NCBI GenBank assembly: GCA_949283375.1
Contig: CASDSM010000029.1
Coordinates: 124,001 to 188,000 of the forward strand
Direction of reading: 5' to 3'
Source of the DNA: an uncultured Eubacteriales bacterium
GTDB lineage: Bacteria > Bacillota > Clostridia > Oscillospirales > Oscillospiraceae
DNA length: 64,000 bases
In this document: piece after piece, positions 40,956-49,324 of the stretch
Layout of the letters: every line of letters begins with the position of its first letter
Position numbering within the stretch: position 1 is the first letter of the stretch
Program-made: the position numbers and the translations under genes
Notes under the pieces: model-generated
Databases searched by the model: none
The model's input: the letters and a program-made list of their open reading frames with translations, nothing else
Told to the model about the DNA's origin: nothing

Positions 40956-41228
40956 CTACCGCTTGAGCTGCCGCTCGAGCTGCTCGAGCGCCGCGGCCCC
41001 CTCCGGGCTCTCCTGCAGCCCGCTGAGCATCCCCTTCAGGGCGGCAGGGTCGCCCCCCTTGGCCGCCCGTGCGGCCGCATCCAGGTTTCCCCTCTGTCGG
41101 AGCAGGTCGATCAGCCGCCGTGTCTCTGGCGACTGGAGCAGCCGGCGCAGTTCGGCCGGCTGGCGCAGCAGGTCTGCCCCCTCCGCCGGACCGGAAGAGC
41201 CGGGGCGGGGGTCGGATGATCGCGTCAA
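40956..41228 (-). CDS. small helical protein of unknown function, TTG start
   Basis: A 90-residue protein read from TTG at 41228, with AGGGGGAA 7 nt upstream. The open frame runs on to 41384 but that part crosses the divergent intergenic region. ELRRLLQSPETRRLIDLLRQ and GDPAALKGMLSGLQESPEGA are helical repeats; the 'sPe' motif appears three times across this and the neighbouring protein, suggesting related folds. First gene of the small-gene set. Function unknown. Confidence 0.65.
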   Translation of the reverse strand: MTRSSDPRPGSSGPAEGADLLRQPAELRRLLQSPETRRLIDLLRQRGNLDAAARAAKGGDPAALKGMLSGLQESPEGAAALEQLERQLKR

Positions 41229-41326
41229 GGCAGATTCCCCCTTTAGAGATGGAGTTGCTATTAGTATATGCGGCGGTGTGGGGGATGTGACCGCCCGGCC
41301 CGCCCGAGAGAGAAGAGGTCTTTCCG

Positions 41327-41815
41327 ATGAAAATACTGGTCTGTTCCGACTCCCACGGCAACTGGGAGAATCTCCAGCGCGCACTCGAGCTCGAGCGCCC
41401 GGACGTGGTCTTCCACCTCGGCGACGGCAGGTCAGACATCCTCCGGGTGATCCGCGACTGGCCGGAGGTGGAGCTGCACAGCGTGGCTGGCAACTGCGAC
41501 TGGCGCAGCCGCCAGCGCACGGAGGAGATGGTCACGCTGGAGGGCTGCCGCTTCCTCCTCTCCCACGGGCACGAGCACGCGGTCAAGAGCGGCTACGAGG
41601 CCTATTTCCACTACGGCCTGCGCCAGCGGGTGGACGTCCTGCTGGCCGGGCATACCCACGTCCCCTGCGTCAAGTATTACCGCGGCGTGCTGCTGATGAA
41701 TCCGGGCTCCATCGGGATGGGCTCCAGGCCGGGTTACGGCATCCTGGTCCCGGAGGATGGGATCATCACCCGCTGCGAGCTCAAGCGCCTTCCCGACTAC
41801 GGGCAGAACGGGTGA
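41327..41815 (+). CDS. metallophosphoesterase, YfcE/MJ0936 family
   Basis: A 162-residue calcineurin-like phosphodiesterase. The metal ligands are all visible: SDSHGN (DxH, residues 7-12), FHLGDG (Asp), VAGNCD (Asn), LLSHGHEH (His) and LLAGHTHVP (HxH). Small stand-alone members hydrolyse phosphodiesters in vitro; the natural substrate is unknown. GAGAAGAGGTC precedes the ATG. It is divergent from the three small genes and lies about 35 nt before the murB promoter. Confidence 0.92.
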   Translation: MKILVCSDSHGNWENLQRALELERPDVVFHLGDGRSDILRVIRDWPEVELHSVAGNCDWRSRQRTEEMVTLEGCRFLLSHGHEHAVKSGYEAYFHYGLRQRVDVLLAGHTHVPCVKYYRGVLLMNPGSIGMGSRPGYGILVPEDGIITRCELKRLPDYGQNG

Positions 41816-41848
41816 CGGGCAGGCCGTTCCCCCGGCGCAAGTTCTCTG

Positions 41849-41876
41849 TTGCCGCGCGGGGGTTTGATGGTATAAT
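41849..41876 (+). promoter_or_regulatory. promoter of the murB-whiA-dnaE gene run
   Basis: TTGCCG (41849-41854), 16-nt spacer, perfect TATAAT (41871-41876) with TG extension. The 120-nt leader carries a stem GCCGTCCG/CGGACGGC near 41918-41945 but no U-tract. Confidence 0.75.
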
Positions 41877-42003
41877 AGATTATGATCACAGTTGCCGTTT
41901 GCAGTGACAGGCGGCGCCGTCCGCCTGCCATTCCGGACGGCACACATTTTCCGGGCCTGCCGGTCCGCGCAGCTGCGCCGCCGGCCCGATCGGGAGGATC
42001 AGC

Positions 42004-42918
42004 ATGAATTCAATTGTGGCACTGAAACAAGCACTGCGCCGGGCCTGTCCCGGCATCCGCCTGGTAGAGCAGGCACCCATGTGTGAATATACCACCTTTC
42101 GCATCGGCGGGCCGGTGGCTCTGCTGGCGATGCCGCAGACGGCGGAGGAGACGCTCGCGGCCATCCGCGCCGCCCGCAGTCTGGGGATCGAGCCCTTTCT
42201 GCTCGGACGGGGGAGCAATCTCCTCTGCGGCGACGGGGCGCTGGACCACCTCGTCATCAAGACCAACCCCGGCCTCAACCAGCTCGAGCGCGTGAGCGAG
42301 ACGGAGCTGCGCTGCGGGGCGGGGGTGTCCATGCGCGAGGCGGCCTGCTTTGCCCAGCGCTGTGGTCTGACCGGTCTGGAGTTTGCCCACGGCATCCCGG
42401 GCACCCTCGGCGGCGGCGTGGTGATGAACGCCGGGGCCTATCACGGGGAGCTGGCGGACGTGGTGACCGAGACCACCGCCCTCGACCGGGACGGGAATAT
42501 CGTCACCCTCACCGGCGCGGAGCAGGACTTTGCCTATCGCCACAGCGCGTTTCTGGAGGGGGACATGGTGGTGCTCCACTCCATCCTCCGCCTCCAGCCG
42601 GGCGATGCGGACGCCGTGCAGGAGAAGATGGACCGTCTGCTCTCCCTGCGCCGGGCCAAGCAGCCGCTGGAGTGGCCCAGCGCCGGGTCGACCTTCAAGC
42701 GCCCGGCGGGCGGCTTTGCCGCCGCGCTCATCGACCAGTGCGGCCTCAAGGGGCTGACGGTGGGGGGCGCGCAGGTCTCGGAGAAGCACGCCGGCTTTGT
42801 CATCAACCGCGGCGGAGCGACCTGTTCCGATGTGCTCCGCCTGACCGACCAGATCCGCGACCGTGTCCGGAGAGAGACCGGCATCGAGCTGGAGCTGGAG
42901 ATCCGCCGCCTGAGCTGA
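42004..42918 (+). CDS. murB: UDP-N-acetylmuramate dehydrogenase
   Basis: Reduces enolpyruvyl-UDP-GlcNAc to UDP-MurNAc with NADPH and FAD (peptidoglycan precursor pathway). The 304-residue type II enzyme has NTTF-like EYTTFRIGGPVALLAMP, the FAD loop LGRGSNLLCGDG, AHGIPGTLGGGVVMNAGAYH, WPSAGSTFKRP with the proton-donor Ser and the C-terminal catalytic Glu in VSEKHAGFVINRGGAT. Start supported by GGGAGGATCAGC. Confidence 0.95.
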   Translation: MNSIVALKQALRRACPGIRLVEQAPMCEYTTFRIGGPVALLAMPQTAEETLAAIRAARSLGIEPFLLGRGSNLLCGDGALDHLVIKTNPGLNQLERVSETELRCGAGVSMREAACFAQRCGLTGLEFAHGIPGTLGGGVVMNAGAYHGELADVVTETTALDRDGNIVTLTGAEQDFAYRHSAFLEGDMVVLHSILRLQPGDADAVQEKMDRLLSLRRAKQPLEWPSAGSTFKRPAGGFAAALIDQCGLKGLTVGGAQVSEKHAGFVINRGGATCSDVLRLTDQIRDRVRRETGIELELEIRRLS

Positions 42919-42952
42919 ACAGGCGGCCAGCCTTGCAGGGGAGGGAACGCGT

Positions 42953-43828
42953 ATGGAGATCATCATCGTCTCCGGCCTGTCCGGAGCCGGAAAGAGCCGC
43001 GTGGGCGAATTTCTGGAGGACGCCGGTTTTTACACGGTGGACAATATGCCCGCCGTGCTCATGCCGCGCTTTGCCGAGCTGGCGATGAGCGGCAAGAACA
43101 GCCGCTATGAGCGCGTCGCCCTGGTGAGCGATATCCGGGGCGACCACAACTTCGAGCCGCTCTTTCAGGCCATCGACGAGATGCGCGCGATGGGCTGTGA
43201 CTGCAAGCTCTTCTTCCTCGAGGCCTCCACCGAGGCGGTCATCATGCGCTATAAGGAGACGAGGCGGATGCACCCGCTCAGCGAGCCGGGCGAGAGCCTG
43301 GAGTCCGCCATCCGCCGGGAGAAACAGCTCCTCGCCCCGGTGCGCGAGCGGGCGGACTATATCCTCGACTCCACCAGCTTCAACACCACCGCCAAGCTGC
43401 GCGCGGCCCTGCTGGAGATGTTCGGGAGCGACACCCTCCGGCGCGCGGGCCTCTCGGTGAGCGTGCAGTCCTTCGGCTTCAAGCACGGGATCACCCTGGA
43501 GGCGGACCTGGTGATGGACGTGCGCTTTCTGCCCAACCCCTTTTACATCCCGGCGCTGCGGCGCAAGACCGGCCTGGACGGAGAGGTGCAGGAATTTCTC
43601 CACCGCTACCGGGAGACCGCCGTCTTTCTGGAGAAGATGCGCGACCTGCTCGCCTTCCTCCTCCCGCTCTATGAGGAGGAGGGGAAGACCAGTCTGGTCA
43701 TCGCCATGGGCTGCACCGGCGGGCAGCACCGCTCGGTCGCCATGGCGCATGCCGTGGCGGGGCTGGTCGGGGAACTGGGCTATCCCGTCTCGGAGTTTCA
43801 CCGTGACATGATGCGCGAGCGGAAGTGA
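42953..43828 (+). CDS. rapZ: RapZ/YvcJ nucleotide-binding regulator
   Basis: A 291-residue P-loop protein. Walker A GLSGAGKSR at residues 7-15, FYTVDNMPAVLMPRF, the DIRGDH segment, and the C-terminal GCTGGQHRSVAMAHAVAG, which is the metabolite/RNA-binding signature of RapZ-YvcJ proteins. In Enterobacteria RapZ senses GlcN6P and delivers small RNAs to RNase E; in Firmicutes the role is less defined. Its place before yvcK and whiA is the classical Firmicute order. Confidence 0.95.
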   Translation: MEIIIVSGLSGAGKSRVGEFLEDAGFYTVDNMPAVLMPRFAELAMSGKNSRYERVALVSDIRGDHNFEPLFQAIDEMRAMGCDCKLFFLEASTEAVIMRYKETRRMHPLSEPGESLESAIRREKQLLAPVRERADYILDSTSFNTTAKLRAALLEMFGSDTLRRAGLSVSVQSFGFKHGITLEADLVMDVRFLPNPFYIPALRRKTGLDGEVQEFLHRYRETAVFLEKMRDLLAFLLPLYEEEGKTSLVIAMGCTGGQHRSVAMAHAVAGLVGELGYPVSEFHRDMMRERK

Positions 43829-43838
43829 GGATGAGAGG

Positions 43839-44873
43839 ATGAACTACAAGATCCCGTCCGACGGAGGGCCGCATATCGTCGCCATCGGCGGCGGCACCGG
43901 CCTGTCCACGATGCTGCGCGGCCTGAAATATTACTCCCGCAACATTACCGCTGTGGTCACCATGGCGGACGATGGCGGGGGCTCCGGCGTCCTGCGGCAG
44001 GACCTCGGCATGCCCCCTCCGGGAGACCTGCGCAACTGCCTGCAGGCCCTGGCGAATGTGGAGCCCATCATGGAGGAGCTGCTCGCCTACCGCTTCCCGG
44101 AGGGCGTGCTCGCCGGGCAGAGCTTTGGCAATCTCTTCCTCGCCGCCCTCGACGGCATCTCGGACAGCTTCGAGCAGGCGGTCGAGCGGATGAACCAGAT
44201 CCTCGCCGTGACCGGCCGCGTCCTGCCGGTGACGGACACCAACGTCAACCTGATCGCCGAGTTTGAAAACGGCACCTCCGTGCGCGGCGAGAGCCAGATC
44301 TACGCCTTCAAGAAGCAGCAGCACTGCCGCATCAGCCGGGTCCGGATGGAGCCGGAGCGCCCCGGCGTCCTGCCGCAGGTGATCGAGGCGATCGGGCAGG
44401 CGGACGTCATCCTCCTCGGCCCGGGGAGCCTCTACACCAGCATCATCCCGAATCTGCTCGTCTCCGGCGTGGCGGAGGCGGTCGCCCGCTCCCAGGCGCT
44501 GCGCATCTATATCGGCAATATCATGACCCAGGAGGGGGAGACGGAGGGGTATACCCTCTCCGAGCACATCCGCGCCCTGCTCGACCACGGGGCGCCGGGG
44601 ATGATCGACCTCTGCCTCGCCAACTCCTCCGGCATCCCGGAGAACGTGCGCGCGCGCTACCGGACGGAAAACGCCCAGCCCATGCTGGTGGACGGGGCCG
44701 CGGTGCGCGCGCTCGGCGTGGAGCTCATCTGCGAGCCCCTCGCGGACGAGACGAGGCGGCAGAAGGCGCGCCACGACCCGCAGAAGCTCGCCCGCGCGAT
44801 CCTCAGCGTGGTGGAGGACAGGTGCGTGCGCATCTGGACGGATCAGGGGGTCCGCTATGTCCGGGAGCACTGA
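43839..44873 (+). CDS. yvcK: YvcK-family UDP-sugar-binding protein (gluconeogenesis factor)
   Basis: A 344-residue CofD-like protein. The N-terminal Rossmann loop AIGGGTGLSTMLRGLK, AVVTMADDGGGSGVLRQDLG, PPGDLRNCLQALA, and DVILLGPGSLYTSIIPNLLV are family landmarks. In B. subtilis it is needed on gluconeogenic carbon and for correct PBP1 placement and binds UDP-sugars. The last 17 bp overlap whiA. Confidence 0.95.
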   Translation: MNYKIPSDGGPHIVAIGGGTGLSTMLRGLKYYSRNITAVVTMADDGGGSGVLRQDLGMPPPGDLRNCLQALANVEPIMEELLAYRFPEGVLAGQSFGNLFLAALDGISDSFEQAVERMNQILAVTGRVLPVTDTNVNLIAEFENGTSVRGESQIYAFKKQQHCRISRVRMEPERPGVLPQVIEAIGQADVILLGPGSLYTSIIPNLLVSGVAEAVARSQALRIYIGNIMTQEGETEGYTLSEHIRALLDHGAPGMIDLCLANSSGIPENVRARYRTENAQPMLVDGAAVRALGVELICEPLADETRRQKARHDPQKLARAILSVVEDRCVRIWTDQGVRYVREH

Positions 44874-45792
44874 GGAGCGCCGCGCGGGGGAGGAGAGCTT
44901 CTCCGCCCAGGTGAAGGCGGAGCTCTGCCGGGAGAAGATGGGCCGCCCCTGCTGCGCGCTGGCGGAGTGCTACGGCCTCCTGCTGTTCTGCAACACCTTT
45001 CAGAGCGGAGAGGTCCGCCTGATCACCACCTCCCAGCCGGTCGCCCAGCGGCTGGCGCGCCTGTTCCGGCGCGCGCTGGATGTGACATTTGACGAGGCGC
45101 CGGAGAATGCCGGGGCGGGCGGCCAGCTCGTCTTTCGCATCACCGGGGCGGACAAGCTCGCGCGCATCCTCGACGCCTTCGGGCAGGACGCCGCCGGGCT
45201 GGTGAACCACCACGTCAACTACGGCCTGCTGGAGGAGAACTGCTGCCGGGCCGCCTTCCTGCGCGGGGCCTTCCTGGCCGGAGGCTCGGTCACAGACCCC
45301 CAAAAACGATATCATCTCGAGTTTGCCACCTCGCACTACTATGTCGCCCGCGAGCTCGCCCCGCTGATGGCGGAGCTGGAGCTCTATCCCAAGACCTCGG
45401 TGCGCAAGGGGAACTACGTCACCTATTTCAAGCAGAGCGAGGCGATCGCCGACTTTCTGACCACGGTGGGCGCGCCGGTGGCGGCGATGGAGGTCATCAA
45501 CGCCAAGCTGGAAAAGAACCTGCGAAACCGCGTGAACCGCCGCTATAACTGCGACATGGCCAACGTGGACAAGGCGGTCGCCGCCGCGCAGGGGCAGATC
45601 GCCGTGATCCGCCGCCTCCAGGACGGCCCGGACTGGGACAAGCTGCCGGACGCCCTGCGCGCCACCGCCGAGGAGCGCGTGGCCCACCCCGACCTCTCCC
45701 TCGGCGAGCTGTCAAAGCTCCTCGGCGTCTCCAAGTCCTGCCTGAACCACCGCCTGCGCCGCCTGCAGGAGCTGGATCGGGCGCAGGGCTGA
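44857..45792 (+). CDS. whiA: WhiA DNA-binding protein
   Basis: A 311-residue protein with a homing-endonuclease-like N-terminal domain (FSAQVKAELCREKMGRPCCA, AAFLRGAFLAGGSVTDPQKRYHLE) and a C-terminal helix-turn-helix (LSLGELSKLLGVSKSCLNHR). It influences cell division and chromosome segregation in Firmicutes and sporulation in actinomycetes. It starts 17 bp inside yvcK, so translation is coupled. Confidence 0.95.
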   Translation: MSGSTEERRAGEESFSAQVKAELCREKMGRPCCALAECYGLLLFCNTFQSGEVRLITTSQPVAQRLARLFRRALDVTFDEAPENAGAGGQLVFRITGADKLARILDAFGQDAAGLVNHHVNYGLLEENCCRAAFLRGAFLAGGSVTDPQKRYHLEFATSHYYVARELAPLMAELELYPKTSVRKGNYVTYFKQSEAIADFLTTVGAPVAAMEVINAKLEKNLRNRVNRRYNCDMANVDKAVAAAQGQIAVIRRLQDGPDWDKLPDALRATAEERVAHPDLSLGELSKLLGVSKSCLNHRLRRLQELDRAQG

Positions 45793-45835
45793 ACGCCCGA
45801 TCTCCCCTCCCCTCCGAAGCTGAAAAGGAGCTGCC

Positions 45836-48800
45836 ATGTCCTTTGTCCATCTGCATGTCCACAGCGAATTCTCCCTGCTCGACGGCGCCTGCCGCATCCG
45901 GGAGCTGGTGCAGCGCGTCAAGGCGCTGGGCCAGAGCGCTGTGGCGATCACCGACCACGGCAACATGTATGGCGTGGTCGATTTTTATAAGGAGTGCAAA
46001 AAGGAGGGCGTCCACCCGGTCATCGGCTGTGAGGTCTATGTCGCCCCGCGCACCCGCTTTGACAAGACCCATGACCTCGACCTCGGCGCGCGCCACCTGA
46101 TTCTTCTCTGCCGGAACGAGACGGGCTACCGCAACCTCTCCTATCTGGTCAGTCAGGCCAACCTGGAGGGGTTCTATATGCGCCCGCGCATCGACCTCGA
46201 CCTGCTGCGCGAGCACCATGAGGGCCTCATCGCCCTGTCCGCCTGCCTGGCCGGAGAGATCCCCCGCCGCCTGCGCGCGGAGGACTATGACGGCGCGCGG
46301 GCGCACGCGGAGATGATGCGCGACCTGATGGGGGAGGGCAACTACTATATCGAGATACAGGACCACGGGCTGGAGGCGCAGCGGGCGATCTTGCCCGGGC
46401 TGGTCCGTCTGGCCCGGGAGCTGAAGATCCCCCTCGTGGCGACGAATGACGCGCACTACCTCACCCGCGCCGACGCGCAGGCCCAGGACGTGCTCATGTG
46501 CATCCAGACCGGCAAGACGCTGGACGACCCTGGCCGGATGAAGTTTGAGACGGAGGAGTTCTACCTCAAATCAGAGGAGGAGATGCGCGCCCTCTTCCCC
46601 GACTGGCCCGAGGCGATCGAGAACACGGCGAAGATCGCAGAGGCCTGCCGGATGGACTTCCAGTTCGGCGTCCACCACCTGCCGGAGTTTCACTATCCGC
46701 CCGGCTACGACGCCGCTCGCCTCTTCTCCGAGCTCTGCCTGGAGGGCTACCGCAAGCGCTATCCCGGCGACCCAGAGGGCTACCGAGAGCGGCTGGAGTA
46801 CGAGATGGACATGATCGGCAAGATGGGGTTTGTGGACTACTTCCTCATCGTGGCGGATTTTGTCCGCTATGCAAAGGGGGCGGGTATCCCCGTCGGACCC
46901 GGGCGCGGCAGCGCCGCCGGCTCCATGGTCTCCTACTGCATGGAGATCACCGACGTGGACCCGATGAAATACGCCCTCTATTTCGAACGCTTTCTCAACC
47001 CGGAGCGGGTGACCATGCCGGATATCGACATGGACTTCTGCTACCGCCGACGGGGCGAGGTGATCGACTACGTCAACGGGAAGTACGGCGAGGACCATGT
47101 CGCCCAGATCGTCACCTTCGGCACCATGGCCGCCCGCGGCGTGCTGCGCGACGTGGGGCGGGTGATGAACATCCCCTACGGGGAGGTGGACCAGCTCGCC
47201 AAGCTGGTGCCCACCATGCCGCTGCACATCACGCTGGACGAGGCGATGAAGGTCTCCAAGCCCCTGCGCGAGCGCTATGAGAGCGACGACCAGATCCGCC
47301 TGCTGATCGACACCTCGAAAAAGATCGAGGGGATGCCCCGCCACGCATCCAAGCACGCCGCCGGCGTGGTCATCACGCGCCTGCCGGTCTATGAATACGT
47401 CCCCCTCGCGCGCAACGACGAGAGCATGGTCACCCAGTATGTGATGACCACCCTGGAGGAGCTCGGGCTGCTGAAGATGGACTTCCTCGGCCTGCGCAAC
47501 CTCACCATCCTCGACGACGCCCAGCGGATGATCCGCCAGCGAGAGCCGGACTTTGACCTCCACCGCATCCCGGAGGAGGACGAGGCCACCTTCCGCATGC
47601 TCTCGGAGGGGAAGACGGCGGGCGTGTTCCAGATGGAGTCGGCGGGGATGACCGGCGTCTGCCTCCAGATGCACCCGCAGTCCATCGAGGACATCACCGC
47701 CATCATCGCCCTCTACCGCCCCGGCCCGATGGAGTCCATCCCGCGCTTCATCGCCTGCAAATCCGACCCGTCCAAGATACGCTACAAGCACCCCATGCTG
47801 CGCGACATCCTCTCCGTCACCTACGGCTGCATCGTCTACCAGGAGCAGGTGATCGAGATTTTCCGCCGCCTGGCCGGCTTCTCCCTCGGACAGGCGGATA
47901 TGGTCCGTCGCGCCATCTCCAAAAAGAAGGCGAAGGAGATCGAGAAGGAGCGCCGGAGCTTCGTCTACGGCGACCCGGAGCGGAAGATCGACGGCTGCGT
48001 GAAGCGCGGCATCCCGGCGGAGACGGCGGAGGCGATCTACGACGAGATCTACGACTTTGCCAACTACGCCTTCAACAAGGCCCACGCGGTCTGCTACGCC
48101 ATCGTGGCCTATCAGACGGCTTATTTCAAGTGCCACTATCCGCAGGAGTACATGGCAGCCCTGCTCACCAGCGTGCTCGACTCCAGCGGCCGGGTGGCGG
48201 AGTATATCTCCGCCTGTAAGGACATGGGCATCTCCCTCCTCCCGCCGGACGTGAACCGCTCCGGGGCGGACTTTACCGTGCAGGACGGGAATATCCGCTT
48301 CGGTCTGGCTGCCATCAAGGGGGTGGGCCGCAGTGTGGTGGAGAAGCTCGAGCGCGAGCGGGCGGCAAACGGCCCCTTCCGCTCCTTCCAGTCCTTCTGC
48401 GAGCGGATGTTCGACCAGGAGCTCAACCGCCGCGCGCTGGAGAATCTGATCCGCTGCGGGGCCTTTGACAGCATGGGCGCGCGCCGGAGCCAGCTCGTCA
48501 TGGTGCTCAACCCCGTGATGGACGCCATCGCCGACAACCGCAGGCGCAATCTGGAGGGGCAGTGCAATCTCTTTGGAGACGGAGCGGAGACGGACTGCGC
48601 GGTGGAGGAGGTCCGCCTGCCCAACGTGCCGGAGTTCGCCCCGATGGAGCGGATGAACATGGAGCGGGAGATGACCGGCATCTACCTCTCCGGTCACCCG
48701 ATGGACACCTACCGCGCCGCCGTCCGCCGGGCGCAGGCGGCGCCGATGGGGCGCATCCTCGCCGATTTCGCCCGCGAGGGCGGGCCGGAGGAGTACTATG

Positions 48801-49324
48801 ACGGCCAGCGTATCCGCCTGGCGGGCATCGTGCTCTCCAGCCGGACGCGGACCACGCGCAGCAACTCCCTCATGGCCTATACCATGCTGGAGGACGACAC
48901 CGGCTCGATGGAGCTCATCGTCTTCTCCCGTGTGATCGAGCAGAGCGGAAACCTGCTCACCTCCGGCCGCGGCATCGTGGCGGAGGGACGGCTCTCGGTG
49001 CGCGATGAGAAGCAGCCGCAGCTCGTCTGCGAGCGGCTCTATGCGCTCGACGGGGACGGCGAGCGCCCGGCTGCCCCCGCGCCCGGGCCGGAGCGCCGGG
49101 AGGAGCTGGCCTCCGCCAGGCGCATCTACCTCAGGCTCCCCTCGCTGGAGGACCGGCGGGTGGAGCGCATTCGCAAAATGCTGATCATGTTCCCGGGGAA
49201 TGGGCAGCTCGTCTTCTGCTGTCAGGACAGCGGGCGGCGCTACGGCCTGCCCTGCCTGATCCACCCCTCCCTCCTCCGGGAGCTGCGCGCCCTGCTGGGC
49301 GAGGAGAATGTGTGCGTCAAATGA
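45836..49324 (+). CDS. dnaE: DNA polymerase III subunit alpha
   Basis: Replicative-type C-family polymerase, 1162 residues. Residues 1-270 are the PHP domain (HLHVHSEFSLLDGA, ITDHGNMYGVVDF). The catalytic palm has GPGRGSAAGSMVSYC and PDIDMDFCYRRRGEVIDYV; fingers follow with KMDFLGLRNLTILDDA and GVFQMESAGM. Further on are the tandem helix-hairpin-helix region (FGLAAIKGVGRSVVEKLE) and the OB fold (IRLAGIVLSSRTRTTRSN). No 3'-5' exonuclease domain is inserted, so this is DnaE rather than PolC. It lies 43 nt after whiA and its stop overlaps the cardiolipin synthase start. Confidence 0.96.
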   Translation: MSFVHLHVHSEFSLLDGACRIRELVQRVKALGQSAVAITDHGNMYGVVDFYKECKKEGVHPVIGCEVYVAPRTRFDKTHDLDLGARHLILLCRNETGYRNLSYLVSQANLEGFYMRPRIDLDLLREHHEGLIALSACLAGEIPRRLRAEDYDGARAHAEMMRDLMGEGNYYIEIQDHGLEAQRAILPGLVRLARELKIPLVATNDAHYLTRADAQAQDVLMCIQTGKTLDDPGRMKFETEEFYLKSEEEMRALFPDWPEAIENTAKIAEACRMDFQFGVHHLPEFHYPPGYDAARLFSELCLEGYRKRYPGDPEGYRERLEYEMDMIGKMGFVDYFLIVADFVRYAKGAGIPVGPGRGSAAGSMVSYCMEITDVDPMKYALYFERFLNPERVTMPDIDMDFCYRRRGEVIDYVNGKYGEDHVAQIVTFGTMAARGVLRDVGRVMNIPYGEVDQLAKLVPTMPLHITLDEAMKVSKPLRERYESDDQIRLLIDTSKKIEGMPRHASKHAAGVVITRLPVYEYVPLARNDESMVTQYVMTTLEELGLLKMDFLGLRNLTILDDAQRMIRQREPDFDLHRIPEEDEATFRMLSEGKTAGVFQMESAGMTGVCLQMHPQSIEDITAIIALYRPGPMESIPRFIACKSDPSKIRYKHPMLRDILSVTYGCIVYQEQVIEIFRRLAGFSLGQADMVRRAISKKKAKEIEKERRSFVYGDPERKIDGCVKRGIPAETAEAIYDEIYDFANYAFNKAHAVCYAIVAYQTAYFKCHYPQEYMAALLTSVLDSSGRVAEYISACKDMGISLLPPDVNRSGADFTVQDGNIRFGLAAIKGVGRSVVEKLERERAANGPFRSFQSFCERMFDQELNRRALENLIRCGAFDSMGARRSQLVMVLNPVMDAIADNRRRNLEGQCNLFGDGAETDCAVEEVRLPNVPEFAPMERMNMEREMTGIYLSGHPMDTYRAAVRRAQAAPMGRILADFAREGGPEEYYDGQRIRLAGIVLSSRTRTTRSNSLMAYTMLEDDTGSMELIVFSRVIEQSGNLLTSGRGIVAEGRLSVRDEKQPQLVCERLYALDGDGERPAAPAPGPERREELASARRIYLRLPSLEDRRVERIRKMLIMFPGNGQLVFCCQDSGRRYGLPCLIHPSLLRELRALLGEENVCVK

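Noticed and set aside
46571..49264. 897-codon minus-strand open frame opposite dnaE
   Set aside because: Product is His/Leu/Asp/Val-rich with no domain or membrane pattern; it is the complementary frame of a long GC-rich gene.
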